A stretch of DNA of 64,000 nucleotides from Brachynemurus nebulosus (Eukaryota; Arthropoda; Insecta; Neuroptera; Myrmeleontidae): NCBI GenBank assembly GCA_035578155.1, contig JAPWDM010000005.1, positions 16,428,877 to 16,492,876 on the forward strand. The letters run 5' to 3'. Below are positions 11,399-24,000 of the stretch, in pieces (positions within the stretch are counted from its first letter, which is position 1; every line of letters begins with the position of its first letter). Made by a program: the position numbers and the translations under genes. Under the pieces are notes generated by a model, which was given only the letters and a program-made list of their open reading frames with translations, was not told the DNA's origin and did not search any database.

Positions 11399-12083
11399 TC
11401 CTTAAAAACATACACAGGAGTCACTTAAAATCGTATTTCACTTAAGTCACTTGTGAAAACACGGGATTAAGTTAGTTTACATTTTTGCTATTGTTTTCTT
11501 ATAAAAATTTTACAGGTACTCGATGAATTATTTCACTTAAAATATAGAATTGTAATAAATGCATTTTTATAGAAAACATTTTAGGAAGAAACACAATATT
11601 TTTTTTATAAGTTAAGGTGTTAAAACGGAAGCATAGTTAGGCCTATAAAATAAATGAACATAAATTTTCCAACTTTTAATTGTTTTGAATCTATTTGGCG
11701 GCCGAATATTTAAAATTAACAGATAGAATTTATTAAATGACATTCTTTATTGTGAATGTTTTATCTATGGCATACATGAACGTATATGGTTTTAGTAAAT
11801 TTATGTTTTTTTATAATTTATATAATTTTTTTATTTTTTATTTTTTTATTGTTTTATTTTTTTTATTTATATAGAGTTTTGCTTTTGTTGTAATAATTAT
11901 ATTTTTCGGTTGAATACGTTCGCACAAAGAGTTGTTCCACGCCTCCCCACAGTTATTGTAATCCCGGAAAAATCTGAAACAAAAGAAAAGTAGAATTATT
12001 ATTTTTTGAAACCGTAGCTTAAAAATTATAATATGGCAATAATATGTATAGGTGTCTCTCTAATGTTTAAAAAAGTATTGATA
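11399..12083. other. Upstream (5') side of the receptor exon
   Basis: Expected to hold 5' untranslated sequence and possibly the promoter. Just upstream of the ATG there are three copies of TCACTT/AAGTGA between 11418 and 11450. No confident TATA box, initiator or upstream exon can be called. Confidence 0.4.
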
Positions 12084-12463
12084 GAGTAGACTCTCGTTAA
12101 TTCAAACCTGCGATAATTAGAAACGCTCTATAATTCAAAGGTATCACTAGTTCCCTACAAAATCTCTTTATATTTCGAACTAAAACAATACATTTTTATA
12201 CACTTGGTAATTCGAACGAAAAAATCATTGCTACGTAACAAAATTACGCGTTAATTCGAACTCATTGACGTCAAACACTCGACAATTCAATGTTGCAGAG
12301 AGAAAGAGACAGAAAGATTGTAAGTACATTTTGAGACAAGTTCAAGTTCATTCACCGTAAAAGCTTAAAAAATTAAAATTGTTACCTGTGATAATTCGAA
12401 CCTCTCTGTAATTCGTAATAATTTTTAGAGTCCCTCGGGTTTCGAATTAACGAGAGTCGACAG
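12084..12463. mobile_element. Pogo/Tigger-like miniature element with iterated TAATTCGAAC
   Basis: 380 bp flanked by TA (12082-12083 and 12464-12465). The ends share GACTCTCGTTAATTC in inverted orientation, with only the outermost 5 bases diverged. TAATTCGAAC or close variants recur about nine times inside on both strands. TA duplication and CTCTCGTTAATTC-type ends are known from pogo-group elements. No coding frame. Confidence 0.8.
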
Positions 12464-12486
12464 TATTTATTTAAAGTACGTTAAAA

Positions 12487-12800
12487 ACCAAGTGGTCGGA
12501 ACTCGACATTTCATATTACACAACCTAATGTCATTTTAGCAAACGGTGAAAATGATCCCAGTCTAAAGAATTATATTTAAAATTAAAGAATTGTTGTTAA
12601 AGAGTTCTGTAATGCTTAAGAATGTGTCGATATTTATCTGGATTACAAATGACTTCAGACTATAAGAATTCTATCCAAAATTTAAAAAATTACTTTCAGA
12701 CACTTCTCTAATGCTTAGAAAATTGTTTGTATTTATCGAACTTACATGGCAGACCAAGTGGTCGGAAAATGACATTTCATATTAAAAGACCTAATGCGGT
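12487..12800 (+). repeat. Degenerate tandem repeat
   Basis: ACCAAGTGGTCGGAA followed by ACATTTCATATTA occurs at about 12488 and 12755, and CTCTAATGCTTAGAA-like text at about 12606 and 12706. This suggests an old duplicated unit. Confidence 0.55.
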
Positions 12801-14434
12801 TTCAGTTATACCGATCCGTCACAGAAAATTCCTCTTTCTCTTCTTTCTGTAATCATTCTGTATAAAATGGACATTTCCTAATGTATCAATGTATCTTATT
12901 ACGTTTTATCATTTTTCGAAAACTTAATGCAACGACTTTAAATTCAATTAGGAATTAGGAGGAAATTCTTTTTATACGCATCTAATTTAAAATACGAATC
13001 AATGTTTGGCTGAATATTAAAAATTACAAGCGATGTCATGTAATTTTGTATTCCCATAACATTTCCATTTGACGAATCTTATTAAAAACGCAAAAGAAAA
13101 TATTCTGTCGCGTCGAGGGACTTTTTTTTTTTAATACGTGAATAAAATTTGAATTTGATTGAATGAAAACGGAATAAAAGGATATATTTTTTCAGGACAA
13201 ATAAAAATAATTTACATTTTATTGGTGCTTTCGTTTTCTCTGAATTACCATATTCCTTTTTTTTTTCTAGAAAGATACATCTTCTGTTTTAATATGAAAA
13301 AAAAGTTTCTAAAGTTACGCCGTTCGCTGTACACTGTTATTTTCTCGCCCATATATAGATAGACTACAGGGTAGCTATAGCTGTAATAAAGGACGCTATG
13401 GTAGTCAGAATAATATAGGCAGTACCAAATTAAAAGTTTTCTGGATTACGTATATTGGCTGGGTGCGTGATGCCAACGACATCTTTAATACACATTTTTT
13501 CATGCTATTAAATAATGATAACCGTGGAAATAAATTTAAAATATTTTCAAAAAAACCGTAAAATCTGAATACAAATATTTGTAAATTTACAATTATTTAT
13601 TTTTTTAATAAATAAATTTGAACAATTTGAGGTATAAAATACTGGATGAAGTATAATAATTGTATTAATAAAGTATTTAAACAATTTTCGACGTTAACAT
13701 GGATATAATTATCAAGACAGTATTTCCTTTCAACCCCGGACTATGCAAAGGAAAAAGTTGCTGGTGATAGTGAAGCACGTCAGGGAAATTCGAAAATTAA
13801 GAAATACTGGCATAAGTCATTTAGTTGAATGTACAGTCATACATAAAACAAACATCAATAACTTCTTGTGAAACATCATTGCATGTGAGTTTAAAATACC
13901 TCAAATATTTTTAATTCTGTATTTATGGATTGACGTGTAGACGTTAATACGTTGACAGATAAATAAGGAACGACATATTAGTGGCAATTGCGTTTATAAT
14001 CAAAGTGGATCAATGTATTATATTTTTATTTAATATTTTTTATTACACTATAAACACATATGAGCATGTATTATTGCCTATTTTCTCCACTACTCACGCT
14101 GCAATCGATTTAATTATCCCCACCACATACTACGCACCCTGCCAATACATAGCAATGTTGGGATATACTGGGTCTTGACACATGGAACGTGGAGGCCAAG
14201 TCTTGAATTTAAATATCATTTAACACATGTGAAAATATGACGTCATGTGATAAATTAACACATTTTTGCCGATTGCAACAACTTTCCTAAATAATTTCGC
14301 TACATGTCCCTAAAAATTTTCTTCGGTTATTCATAAATAACTACTGTTACTGGTTTCCCAATCACAACCTAAGAAACCACTACTTAAGAAATAAATCAAT
14401 TTTCCTAACTTGTACGCATACTGCAATAAAAATT
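12801..14434. other. AT-rich DNA, no gene recognised
   Basis: Short frames at 13159-13362 and 13981-14178 are AT-driven, not conserved-looking, and have no context. No element ends recognised. Confidence 0.5.
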
Positions 14435-14735
14435 AGAGATTAGTAACCGAAACTATCGGATATCTGAAATTGAAACCGTATCTAAAGGAAAAGTTTGAGA
14501 AGTATTTCGAATGATTATAAATAACTACCATTGAAAACCAAGTTTTTGCTGCATGTATTTTTGTTTCGATTAATTTTCATTGATTCGTGTTAGCTAACTT
14601 TCCACTTTCTATTTACTTCTAAGAAAAAAGTTCACTAAAAACAGCTATCCGTAACCGCAACCATATCCGAAACATTATCCAAGACTATTACATATCCGTA
14701 ACCGAAACCAAAACCAAAGAAAAATGTCATTAGAT
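14435..14735. repeat. Cluster of iterated GTAACCGAAAC motif
   Basis: AGTAACCGAAACTATC, CCGTAACCGCAACC, ATATCCGAAAC, ATATCCGTAACCGAAACC and shorter variants cluster here. It resembles the motif-rich sub-terminal DNA of the transposons elsewhere in the window, but I found no clear ends. Confidence 0.5.
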
Positions 14736-16284
14736 ACCAATAACCTCTCAAATAAAATTCATTGTCGACAGTTACGTTAGGCAAACTATCTAACATTAAT
14801 AGCAAGTGTTTGTATATACAGCAAAAAAATTAATACAATACATGAGTTGCTAGGCAAAGAGCAGAACATACACGATCAGCATTTTGCATAAATAACTTGT
14901 AAATAACAGCACCAATTACCGATGCATTTATATATTTTCAGTTTTACGTAAAGGCTGATTTTTCTTTTCAATGAAATGGATTACGGCCATTAAAATTAAT
15001 TAAGTGTTTTATGGCCATTTTCGAATTTTCCAGATACGAAGAATACCTTTTAAATGAAACATTTTCACAGTAAAATAGAGTTGAGGTTTATCGGAACATT
15101 CATTCGGCAGACAGAATTTAATGCTGTTTATTTAATACACTAACATAATATGCTTATAATTGGATTAAAGGGTTAGTTATATGTGTTATGTTATGTGTTA
15201 GTTTGTATCAGAGGTACCTATGGCTACATCCACTATCGCAGAATACTAAAAAATAATAAAGAGTATACAGAGAAAGAATACATTAATATTTCCAGCGCTT
15301 GCTCGATTGAAACAGTTTACTGAGTTTTTTACTTTTGGTTAGCACATAACTCCGGCAATTTTCGTTCGACAGAAATAAAGGGGTTTACAAACAAATCATA
15401 AAACTCACAAATCAGTCAATATTGTGGCAGTTTTAAATGCTTCAATTGTTGTTAATTCCTATAATAATGTTAATTGAATTAATAACAATTATAGGTGACG
15501 AAAAATTTCTTCAAATTCATTTTTAAAAGGATATTTAAAGAAAAACCAAAAAGTTTATACCAAAAATATTTTTTACAAATACCTATTGTAAAGCTTTAAC
15601 GACAAGAAAGCAAAAAATTAGCTTCACGAACGTAAAAAAAAAAAAAAAACCTATAAAAGTAAAAACTTCCCTTAATACAAAGAATTTGCTGAAATTCAAA
15701 GAGTCGAACCTACTAACTAAACTAACTTGAAGGTTTTTAGTTATCTGAAGATTATCTACTATACATTCCCAAGAAAACGTTACCAAAATATTGCACCTCA
15801 GCGACAATAACGGAACTTGTGTAAAAATATGGAATTTGTGTAAAAATGTAGCCCAATTATTGCCGAAGTTCAATGTGCAATATAAAAATGAATGTTTCCC
15901 TGTTAGCCCCATATGCGTTTCCATACCATTCATCCGATTACGATGAAACTTCGGTGAGTTGTTGTGCGCACGCCCGTGAAAGTTTCTGAATTAGTACCAT
16001 TATGGTGGCGCGCAAATCGTTTCAACTAATACGTGTATTTCGTATAGTTTATTGAGCGACAACTCTTCTCATATTTTTAATATTCGATGGCCTACATTCT
16101 CACAGTTCTCGATTCGACTCTACTGTCGACATTACAGTCAACAAATAATTATTTGTATAAATTATATGGAGGTTGTTAATATTCTGAAATGTTGTATTCA
16201 ATTTTCCAACCGTACATCTGTCTGTTTGCTCGTCCTAACACACGTTATCTAGGTGCTTTGATTTTCCTATATACGTATTTTTAA
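14736..16284. other. AT-rich DNA, no gene recognised
   Basis: A 116-codon minus-strand frame (15583-15933) crosses a poly-A run and has a phenylalanine-rich tail; I do not recognise it. About 15930-16010 reads like part of a dispersed repeat (CATCCGATTACGATGAAAC). Confidence 0.45.
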
Positions 16285-17174
16285 GGGGGATCACTAGTGT
16301 GACCGCCTGAAAAAAGGTGATTTTTGGGAACTTTTTTAAAAAAAACTAATGTATGGAATGTTTTAATATTTTAAGAATATATTCGTTGATATGTAATAAA
16401 TTCGTGATAAAATTTTTGGACCGAAAAATTGAAAATTCAGTGAGTTATTCGCGATCTCCCAAGTCTCCAAAAAAAAAGTTCCCCCACTGCTGCAGTGATA
16501 GCGACCTTCGCAGTACCTGAAATCAGAAAAACCAAAAAGCCTATTAAACTAGAAAGTATTGCCCGTAGCATGAACCTCAATCGAAAAAAAAGTTGAAATT
16601 TAACAAAATGGCGGAATTTTTAAAAAAGAGTTTCAAATTTTTGGCACGAAAATTTGCTGATTTTTGGCCTGCAAAAATTACATTTTTTATTCGATCGGAA
16701 AACTGGAGGATCATGGCACGAAGAAGCATATATAAAAGAAGCTGCAATAGAAACCAAATCGATCGGATGATTTGTCTTCGAGTTATAACTGCAGCAAATT
16801 TGAAAAATGTAGTTTTTCTGTACTTGACCTTTCAGTTTTAATCACTAAGAATTTTTACTAAAATTATTTACGATATATTCACTATAACGGTTATAGTAAA
16901 ACTAGATGAGTCGTCTAAATGTGCCAGGTTCTAGCTTGTCCACAACATGTGACTGGTAGCCACGTCCAGAAACTTCCGAACTATCAACCTTCATACATTT
17001 CTGAATACACCAAAGTTAACAATAAAAGTCAGAATCCGCTTTTCGGATGGCTGTAACTCAAAAACTATTTGAGGTATGCACTTGAAATTTTAGTATGTTA
17101 TTTTTAAAGGTATAGACTATCGAAACATGCAAAAAAAATTTTCCAATTTTTTCAAAATGTCACACTAGTCCCCC
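16285..17174. mobile_element. Second TTAA-flanked element
   Basis: 890 bp flanked by TTAA (16281-16284 and 17175-17178). The ends are GGGGGATCACTAGTGTGAC at the left and GTCACACTAGTCCCCC at the right, differing by a short indel. The 82-codon frame 16593-16841 is inside and unrecognised. Superfamily Kolobok or piggyBac by target site, inferred only. Confidence 0.8.
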
Positions 17175-17178
17175 TTAA

Positions 17179-18019
17179 TTAAAAGTCCCCTTTAATTAAA
17201 TAAATTTTCTTCAGAAACTAAATAAATTAGTACCTACTGGTAATTTCGATATAGGTGCTTCGTATAGGTATATTTATGAAAATTTAAGTGTTTTTCGAAA
17301 AATCGTTTCCCAGAAATGATTGAAGTGTACGTGCAAAAACTTTTTGAAATAGATATTTAACTTTAATTAAAATTTCATCAGACATTTTTAACCGTGAATT
17401 ATTTACTTAAAAGAGTTAATTATCAGATCTTCTAAAAGGTACTTTTTTGTGAAGATTGTTTGTGAGTATTTAAGTAATTTAATTAGTAACATTTTGTAAG
17501 AAAAAAGGTACGGTAAAGACCCATTATGTGGGCCTATAACAAATAAAACTTCCTAATTTTGCGTCATATACCTACCTTACACTCAACCCAATTCAAGGAA
17601 ATGGGTTAATAAAGAGTGTTTTCTATCGACATATTTGTACAGTCTACCTAAAAAGACTGTAGCCAATAAAAATTTAGAGCGTTTAGAAAGTTGAGTAGGA
17701 CGACCAAATCGCGACGCATCGTTTAGCGAATTTCCAGAAGAGAAATTCAGCTATTACTGCAGCACTGATGCCTAATGGTGAAATCCAAGTCCGAGACTGT
17801 GACAGAAATTTGTTTTGTGGTTACTGGATTGTGAATAACTAGAAGAACTGTAATTAGAGAAATAGTGTGGAAATTTGCTAGTCAAACAGAACAAAAAATA
17901 CACTGACAGCGAGGGGCCGCACACAGCTTCCACATACTCGTAATTCAATCTCTAACGTGATTTTGAGTTTAAAAGGCATCTTATGTTAAATTTCGTGTTT
18001 TATCATAATCATATGGTCG
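17179..18019. other. AT-rich DNA with a fragment of repeat B
   Basis: About 17715-17825 (ATCGTTTAGCGAATTTCC, then GTCCGAGACTGTGACAG) matches the outer part of repeat B and lacks its TA run. No gene recognised. Confidence 0.55.
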
Positions 18020-18253
18020 CCTTCCAGGCATAAGGTCGTATCTCATTTTTAGTGATTTTTCAGGAGAGTAGAAAAACAGAAACTACTGTTACATTTTGTT
18101 TTGTAAATCATAAACGATTATAGATTCTTGAAAAATATTAGTCTGAAAATACATTGATACCTAAAGTTCAAATTTATAAAACAAAATGTAACAGTAGTTC
18201 TTGTTTTTCTGCTCTCCTGAAAAATCAATAAAAATGAGATACGAGCTGGAAGG
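18020..18253. mobile_element. Short fold-back element
   Basis: CCTTCCAG at the left and CTGGAAGG at the right bound two arms of about 80 bp that are near-perfect reverse complements (CTACTGTTACATTTTGTTTT against AAAACAAAATGTAACAGTAG). The central spacer is about 60 bp. Confidence 0.75.
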
Positions 18254-18309
18254 GGACGATATTATCGACATACAAGAATGATTTTAAAACAAACATATAG
18301 GGTGAACTA

Positions 18310-18755
18310 CACGGAGAGAAAAATCATATAATTTTTGTAGATAAAATTTCAGAAAAATTACCATGCTCTATTATTAAAAATGATTAATTAAACGGTGACC
18401 GTCCTGTAAGACATTTTAATGAATACTGTTTGCACACTACACCACACCAGCAGTGACCAGCCTGGCTATGTGACCTTCATGTATGATTTTGTTGATACCT
18501 TCTGCAACCTGCCTCGCTATGTGACAGCGTTGATACCTTGTCTTTCTTTTTTTCTACTATTAGCAGATGGAACTTTTTACTGTGCTGTTTTACAAATTTT
18601 ACGGAGCTAATATTACGGAAAGAACATTCTATCCTTTTTTTCTATGATTAATTATAATTTTTATATATTTGCCGTACAAAATTGAATATGTTCGCCTTTT
18701 AGACGTCGATTGTAGTGCTGAGCACAGTACTTTTTCTATGAATTTTCTCTCCATG
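18310..18755 (+). mobile_element. TA-flanked element, family D (446 bp)
   Basis: Flanked by TA (18308-18309 and 18756-18757). The terminal inverted repeats are CACGGAGAGAAAAATC and mirror-image CTCTCCATG. The interior is homologous in reverse to 34574-35396. The short frame at 18419-18610 is conserved between the two copies only because the DNA is. Confidence 0.8.
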
Positions 18756-18757
18756 TA

Positions 18758-20242
18758 CTTCTTAATTTTTCATTTTTAATGTCAAATCAATCCGTAGATA
18801 AAATTAAGGAACCAATCTGATGTTTCGAACTGTTAAATAATTGCAAAAAATTAAAACTGAAAGTTTTCTGTTTTCAGAGTAATACACCCAGCGTTAACAT
18901 ATTTTACACTTGCGCACGTACAGTAACTATCATTACTTTGATTTTATTAAAATTTATAAAGAACCATAATTAACACGAAGTTATGCCACTTGGTGGAATC
19001 ATTGGACTTTCAAGAAGCTCTAAAACGTAAAATTCATGTTAAATATTTCATATTTCAAAAGTAATTAGTTAATTACAAGACTTCCGCTACTTTAATAGTC
19101 TCGGAAGCCAGAAATTACAAAAACCCAGAGTAAACTGCTGCTTACTAGTATTAAATCTGATTTTGTTAAATCAACATATTATTCTTTTCTTATTCTTTTT
19201 GAGATTATCATTCAAAAGCATACTTAAGTCTTGAAACGTGAAATTTTCCTCATGAATAATTATTTATATAATTATCTATTATTTCCATCAGTATTTATAC
19301 ATGTAATATACACAATAACTAATAATTTCCATCATTTTCCAACACGGGAACTCTACAACGTAAATCTATTTGCAGTGTTTACTTACGTAACTAGGCGTAC
19401 ATGGGTTATATCTGTAGTTATATAATCACAACAACAACAATTATATGTGCAAGTAAACAAGTAAACAAACAATTTAATTATTCCTATCTAGTAAACGCGA
19501 TAAACTTTATGTAATCTCCGCGTGACACTGTTAGTATTACCGTTTCTATTTACCAATTATATTAAACAGTCTGTCTAGAAATTTTGTAAAATTTCGTGAT
19601 GTGTCGAATCCGCATTTTCGAAATGGAATTGAACTATAAATATTACGAGAAAATAATTACTATCGCGAAAATATTGATTCTGTATTTGCAATTGCTAAAC
19701 TTCACTTTCCAAACATAATCTAAATAAATATTTAATTAATAATTAAAATTTTTTTTACTGAAAGTTATATCGAAATATTTCATTAAACTTTTAAATCCAA
19801 AGCAAACATTCTCGAATGACTGAAAAATTATATACATTTTACAAAAATTATATAGTATAAAAATTTTTCTACTACTGTTGAAGAACACACTCATTACATA
19901 TCCGTTAATTGTAGAGAAAGTTATGCATTATTCAAAAGTATCGAGGAATGATCATTACTCAATACCTTTCGAGCAATGAAATTACCTTATTAACCACTAT
20001 TCAATGGGCTTGCGATTGTTTTGTGAATAATATATCTATCAAATTTTAATTTCATATATGTTGCGTAGTAACGTGTAAGTAAACAAAACAATTTATATTT
20101 TAATTAGATCAATTCCATTGATACATATAAGAACATTTAATTAAATGAGAGGATAGATTAAAAATTTTATTCTTTTGATTTAAAATTTATATTCGATTTT
20201 ATTTAAATCAAAAAGGGAAAATTCGTAAAAAAAGTATAGTAT
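18758..20242. other. AT-rich DNA, no gene recognised
   Basis: A short frame at 19231-19425 has no support. Nothing else seen. Confidence 0.5.
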
Positions 20243-20365
20243 TCTACTAGCTTACAATGGTTATTACTCACTCAGATGAATTACGGCACTCGCCTCCTAA
20301 ACTCAGCTCGTGTCACAATTTCATGCTCGTGAGTAATAGTTATCATTACCAGCTCATTGAATAAT
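20243..20365. repeat. Palindromic repeat
   Basis: GTTATTACTCACTCAGATG faces CATGCTCGTGAGTAATAG around a GC-richer centre (ACGGCACTCGCCTCC). Looks like a short fold-back repeat. Confidence 0.55.
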
Positions 20366-20433
20366 ATACTATTATACACTTATTATTACAGGAGAGGTAT
20401 GTATTTTTTCCGATAAATTTGGATTTGCCAAGC

Positions 20434-20556
20434 GAGAATTTGTTGCCTAGCAATTTAACGAAAAGAACTGTCAACTAACAAAAACGCTTCAGCTTCGCTG
20501 TAGCGTTTTTGTTAGTTGTAAATTCTTCGAGTTAAATTGCTTTGAGGCAACAAATT
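20434..20556. repeat. Long hairpin, about 55-bp arms
   Basis: GAATTTGTTGCCTAGCAATT and AACTAACAAAAACGCT on the left pair with AGCGTTTTTGTTAGTT and AATTGCTTTGAGGCAACAAATTC on the right, around a TTCG-type loop (CAGCTTCGCTG). Confidence 0.8.
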
Positions 20557-20739
20557 CGAGTTGTAGAAAACACAAACCCGACCTTTAAGGGGGTGGTGGG
20601 TAACAAAACAATAAAACTTTTCCAAACCGGTTGGAAATAATGTTTCGGTCAATTACCTAAAACATATCCAAAATTCAGCTTCTTAGGATGATTTGAAGGG
20701 AGTAGAGGGGCGAAAAATGATTTTTGCTGGATCTTATGC

Positions 20740-21345
20740 GCCCACAGTCCCCCAGAATTAACTTAGAGGGTTGAAATTTGGTATGCTGATAGAGTTCGTA
20801 CCTAGGGTCTGCTTTTTTGAGGTTTTAATATTTTACCTCCACCCCACCATTTTTAAGCTACAAATTCATGCTTTTTTGACGTTTTCGAAGTTTGTGCCAC
20901 TCGCACAGGTCACCTAAATAAATCTAGAAGGCTGAAATTTTGTATTCGGATTGAGTTAGTGTCAAGGGGGTGCCTTTTGGAGGTCTCAACTTTTAACCCT
21001 TACTCTCACCATTTTTATACCAAAAAGAACATGATTTTTCTTCTTTTTTAACAGTTTCGTTCGGGTCAAAATCTCCCCAAACAAACCTAGAGGGCTGAAA
21101 TTTTATGTACAGGTTAAGTTAATAGCCAGCCACTGCTTTTTGGAGGTTTCAACTTTTAACCCTTCCCCCATGATTTTTATGCCAATATTTCCTTGATTAT
21201 TTTGCCTTTTCTCCAACACGTCCAGAGACTCTCTAAGGAAACTTAGACGGTTGAAATTTTGTACATGTATTTAGTTAGTATCCAGTTAGTGCTATTTAGG
21301 GATTCCACATTACTTTTCCCCCCACTTCTCCCATTTTTACATCGG
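20740..21345 (+). repeat. Tandem array, about 160-bp unit, four copies
   Basis: The anchor CTTAGAGGGTTGAAATTT (variants CTAGAAGGCTGAAATTT and similar) recurs at about 20771, 20932, 21095 and 21251, a spacing of 161, 163 and 156 bp. Each is followed by a pyrimidine-rich stretch (TTTTAACCCTTACTCTCACC) and CATTTTTA. Confidence 0.85.
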
Positions 21346-23049
21346 AATTCAATGGTATTGTTAACTATGTTTAAAATGCTTTATATTTATACTATAAGAC
21401 AAGTAGGCGAATAGTAAATTTAAAAATTTAAAAAAGAATGAATTTACTTTTATAACAAATGCAATACATACATATTAAGTAATTTAAAAATGTTATTAAA
21501 GTTAATGTTTATTTATAAAGTAGGAATTTTGGATTTTTATTTATAAAATAGAAATTTTGGATTTTTTTTTGAAAGAAAAATATTTTCATAAAGGCCTCCC
21601 AGTTTACTATTTTAGGTCCTTTTTTAATATTTAAAAATAAAACATAATGGCAATTGGCGGATAAGCATGGATCGGAATGCCCCTGTACGAATTGTGTTGG
21701 CTTTTTTTCCTACTAACTGCTATCGGCATAAAATTGAAATTTACTGAGATTCAACCCTTAGAAACTTAAAACCTTTTTTTAAAGCCCCGATTAGCCGGAC
21801 GCTCATCATCAGTTTTGGAATCACCAAAATGACAAATCGCTTGTAGACATTCAATACCGAAGATGAAGGGAGAAATTCGACTTCCGTGATGGGGCGCCTC
21901 TGCTTATGGCGTTTTTAAATCTCCAACGATTTTTTAAAACTTACCACTTCTAAAATTAAAATTTATTACTTCAATTATTAAAATATACATTTAATTGAAT
22001 ATATTAAATGAATTCAATTTTACTATTTGGTGAAATAATTATGGTTAAATTCACATATTTATGTCTCGCTAATTACCATTAGTAGATTTGTGTATATACA
22101 TAAATTAATTAAAATTTTAAAACATATTATATTTTATTATCTCAAATTTCCACGGAGCTACTGAACGTTTTAGTATTATTTATGTGTTTTTATACCTAAC
22201 CATTCCCCCTAGATCCATGGACCCCGTTTCCAAAATATTGTATTGTTAATTATATTAGGTACAGAAAACACAAATTGGTAACAAAATTAATATTCAAAAC
22301 AGATATTAAAATGTATGTGTGTATAATATATGTAAATTATAATATATTTTTACATGAATATTAATTTTAATATTTAATTTTATGATGTACTCATATGTAC
22401 CTACATACAATTATTTAGCAACAGTTGTAAGCAAAATTATTGAAACGGTACGTATACAAAAGTTGAACAATACTTATTACGAGGAATCACTAAAAACAAA
22501 TTTACTTTTTATTTCATGTTTTGCAGTAATTAACTTCAAATATCCGAAAATATAGATTGTGCAAGTTAATACCCATAGTCAAAGACGTTTATGGCGAAAC
22601 ATTACTAAAGTGATTTAATTGGCGGAAACAGTACTAAAGTGAACCACAAGTGGACCCTAGATAAAAATTAAATTAAGAATTCTCAAAAGGTTAAACTAGG
22701 AAATTCAGCCAGCGAAATTCTGGCGAGAATTATTTAACCTACAGTTCAATATTCTTTAACTTCTTCGGGGGATAAATATAGCCGTGACAGTAATAAGATA
22801 ATCTTAGAAAAGATTTACGAAATTTTTTATACATATTTCGATTTTATTTTTCGATATCTCAAATTACGAGTCGATTTGCCTAATTACTAATTCAACCATG
22901 GCCAAATTCATAATACAGTGACATATTGTGCTGTTTATTATTCAGTAAACAGGACCACGTTTATTGCAGGACATAATTTGTATACGTACATATTTGAAAA
23001 TAAAACACATATCATTTCTCGCTTCTCAAAATAATTAAATTTTTTATCA
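21346..23049. other. AT-rich DNA, no gene recognised
   Basis: About 21640-21910 is less AT-rich (ATGGATCGGAATGCCCCTG, then GATTAGCCGGACGCTC) but gives no coding frame I can support. About 22590-22645 holds a short direct duplication (ACTAAAGTGA spaced 32 bp). Confidence 0.45.
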
Positions 23050-24000
23050 ATACTAACCGTATACCCACCCGATGGGATTTACCTCCAGCAAAATTTCAGG
23101 ATGTCAGTCAGTGTTAAAGATTTATTAAAATATTATTTATTTTAATAGCCATAGTAACATATTTTATATATCTCTAACTTAAAAATGACGAATTTGCATA
23201 CAAATTTTCATCTCGTTTTTAACCCAGTTAAGGGATGAATTTTCAAAAATCGTTTCTTAATGCTCACCTACATTACATAGGGAACTTCTTTGCAAAAAAT
23301 TGCATTCTTCTAAACCCAACGGTTTAGACTGTGCGTTGTCTGTCAGTCACTCAGTCCGTCAGTGTTAGATTTATTAAGTAGACTAGCCGAATACTCGATT
23401 GGATATCCTATCGACAATATCTTGTTATGAGGTACTCACTTTCTGCTCACTTTTAATGTTTTTCAAAATCCTAAATCAATATCCACGTTTCTAGCTTCAA
23501 AAATGACGGACTTCCCATACGAACTTTCGTTTCCTGTTTGAACCCCTTAGGGATAAATTTTCAGAAACGTTTACACAACTGACTTTTATTTATAGATAGA
23601 AATCAAAACGCCAATTTTCATATTTCGTCCTTCTCCCGCCAATTTTCATTCTCGTGCTAAATTTCGTCCTTCTAAACCCAACAGTTTAGGCTGTGCGTTG
23701 TCTGTCAGTCAGTGTTAAAGATTTATTAAATAAGGTATTATTTATTTTAATAACCATAATACATATTTTTATATAGGTATCTCTAACTTCAAAAATGACG
23801 AATTTTCATACAAATTTTCATCCTCTATTTAACCCACTTAGGGAATGAATTTTCAAAAATCCTTAGTGCTCACCTACATTATATATATGGAAATCCTGTA
23901 CAAAATTTCATCCTTCTAAACCTAACGGTTTAGGCTATGCGTTGTCTATCAGTCAGTCAGTCAGTCAGTTAGTCAGTTAATGTTAGTAGTCGTCTACCAA
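23050..24000 (-). repeat. Dispersed repeat A, three adjoining reverse copies
   Basis: Starts with ACCGTATACCCACCCGATGG, the reverse of the repeat's 3' end GGGTATACGGCTAG. The blocks AAAAATGACGAATTT, AACCCACTTAGGGA, CCTTCTAAACCCAACGG and GCGTTGTCTGTCAGTCAG occur in the same order three times (about 23050-23375, 23450-23720, 23720-23990). Forward copies are at 38820-39150 and at 57990-58216 plus 59821-59925. Confidence 0.85.

Noticed and set aside
11223..11405. Plus-strand frame opposite the receptor exon
   Set aside because: It is the antisense shadow of the receptor coding strand.
15583..15933. 116-codon minus-strand frame
   Set aside because: Crosses a poly-A run, has a phenylalanine-rich low-complexity tail, no family motif and no splice context.
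18419..18610. Frame similar to one at 34776-34964
   Set aside because: The similarity follows from the two family D element copies; codon-level constraint cannot be shown and no domain is recognisable.
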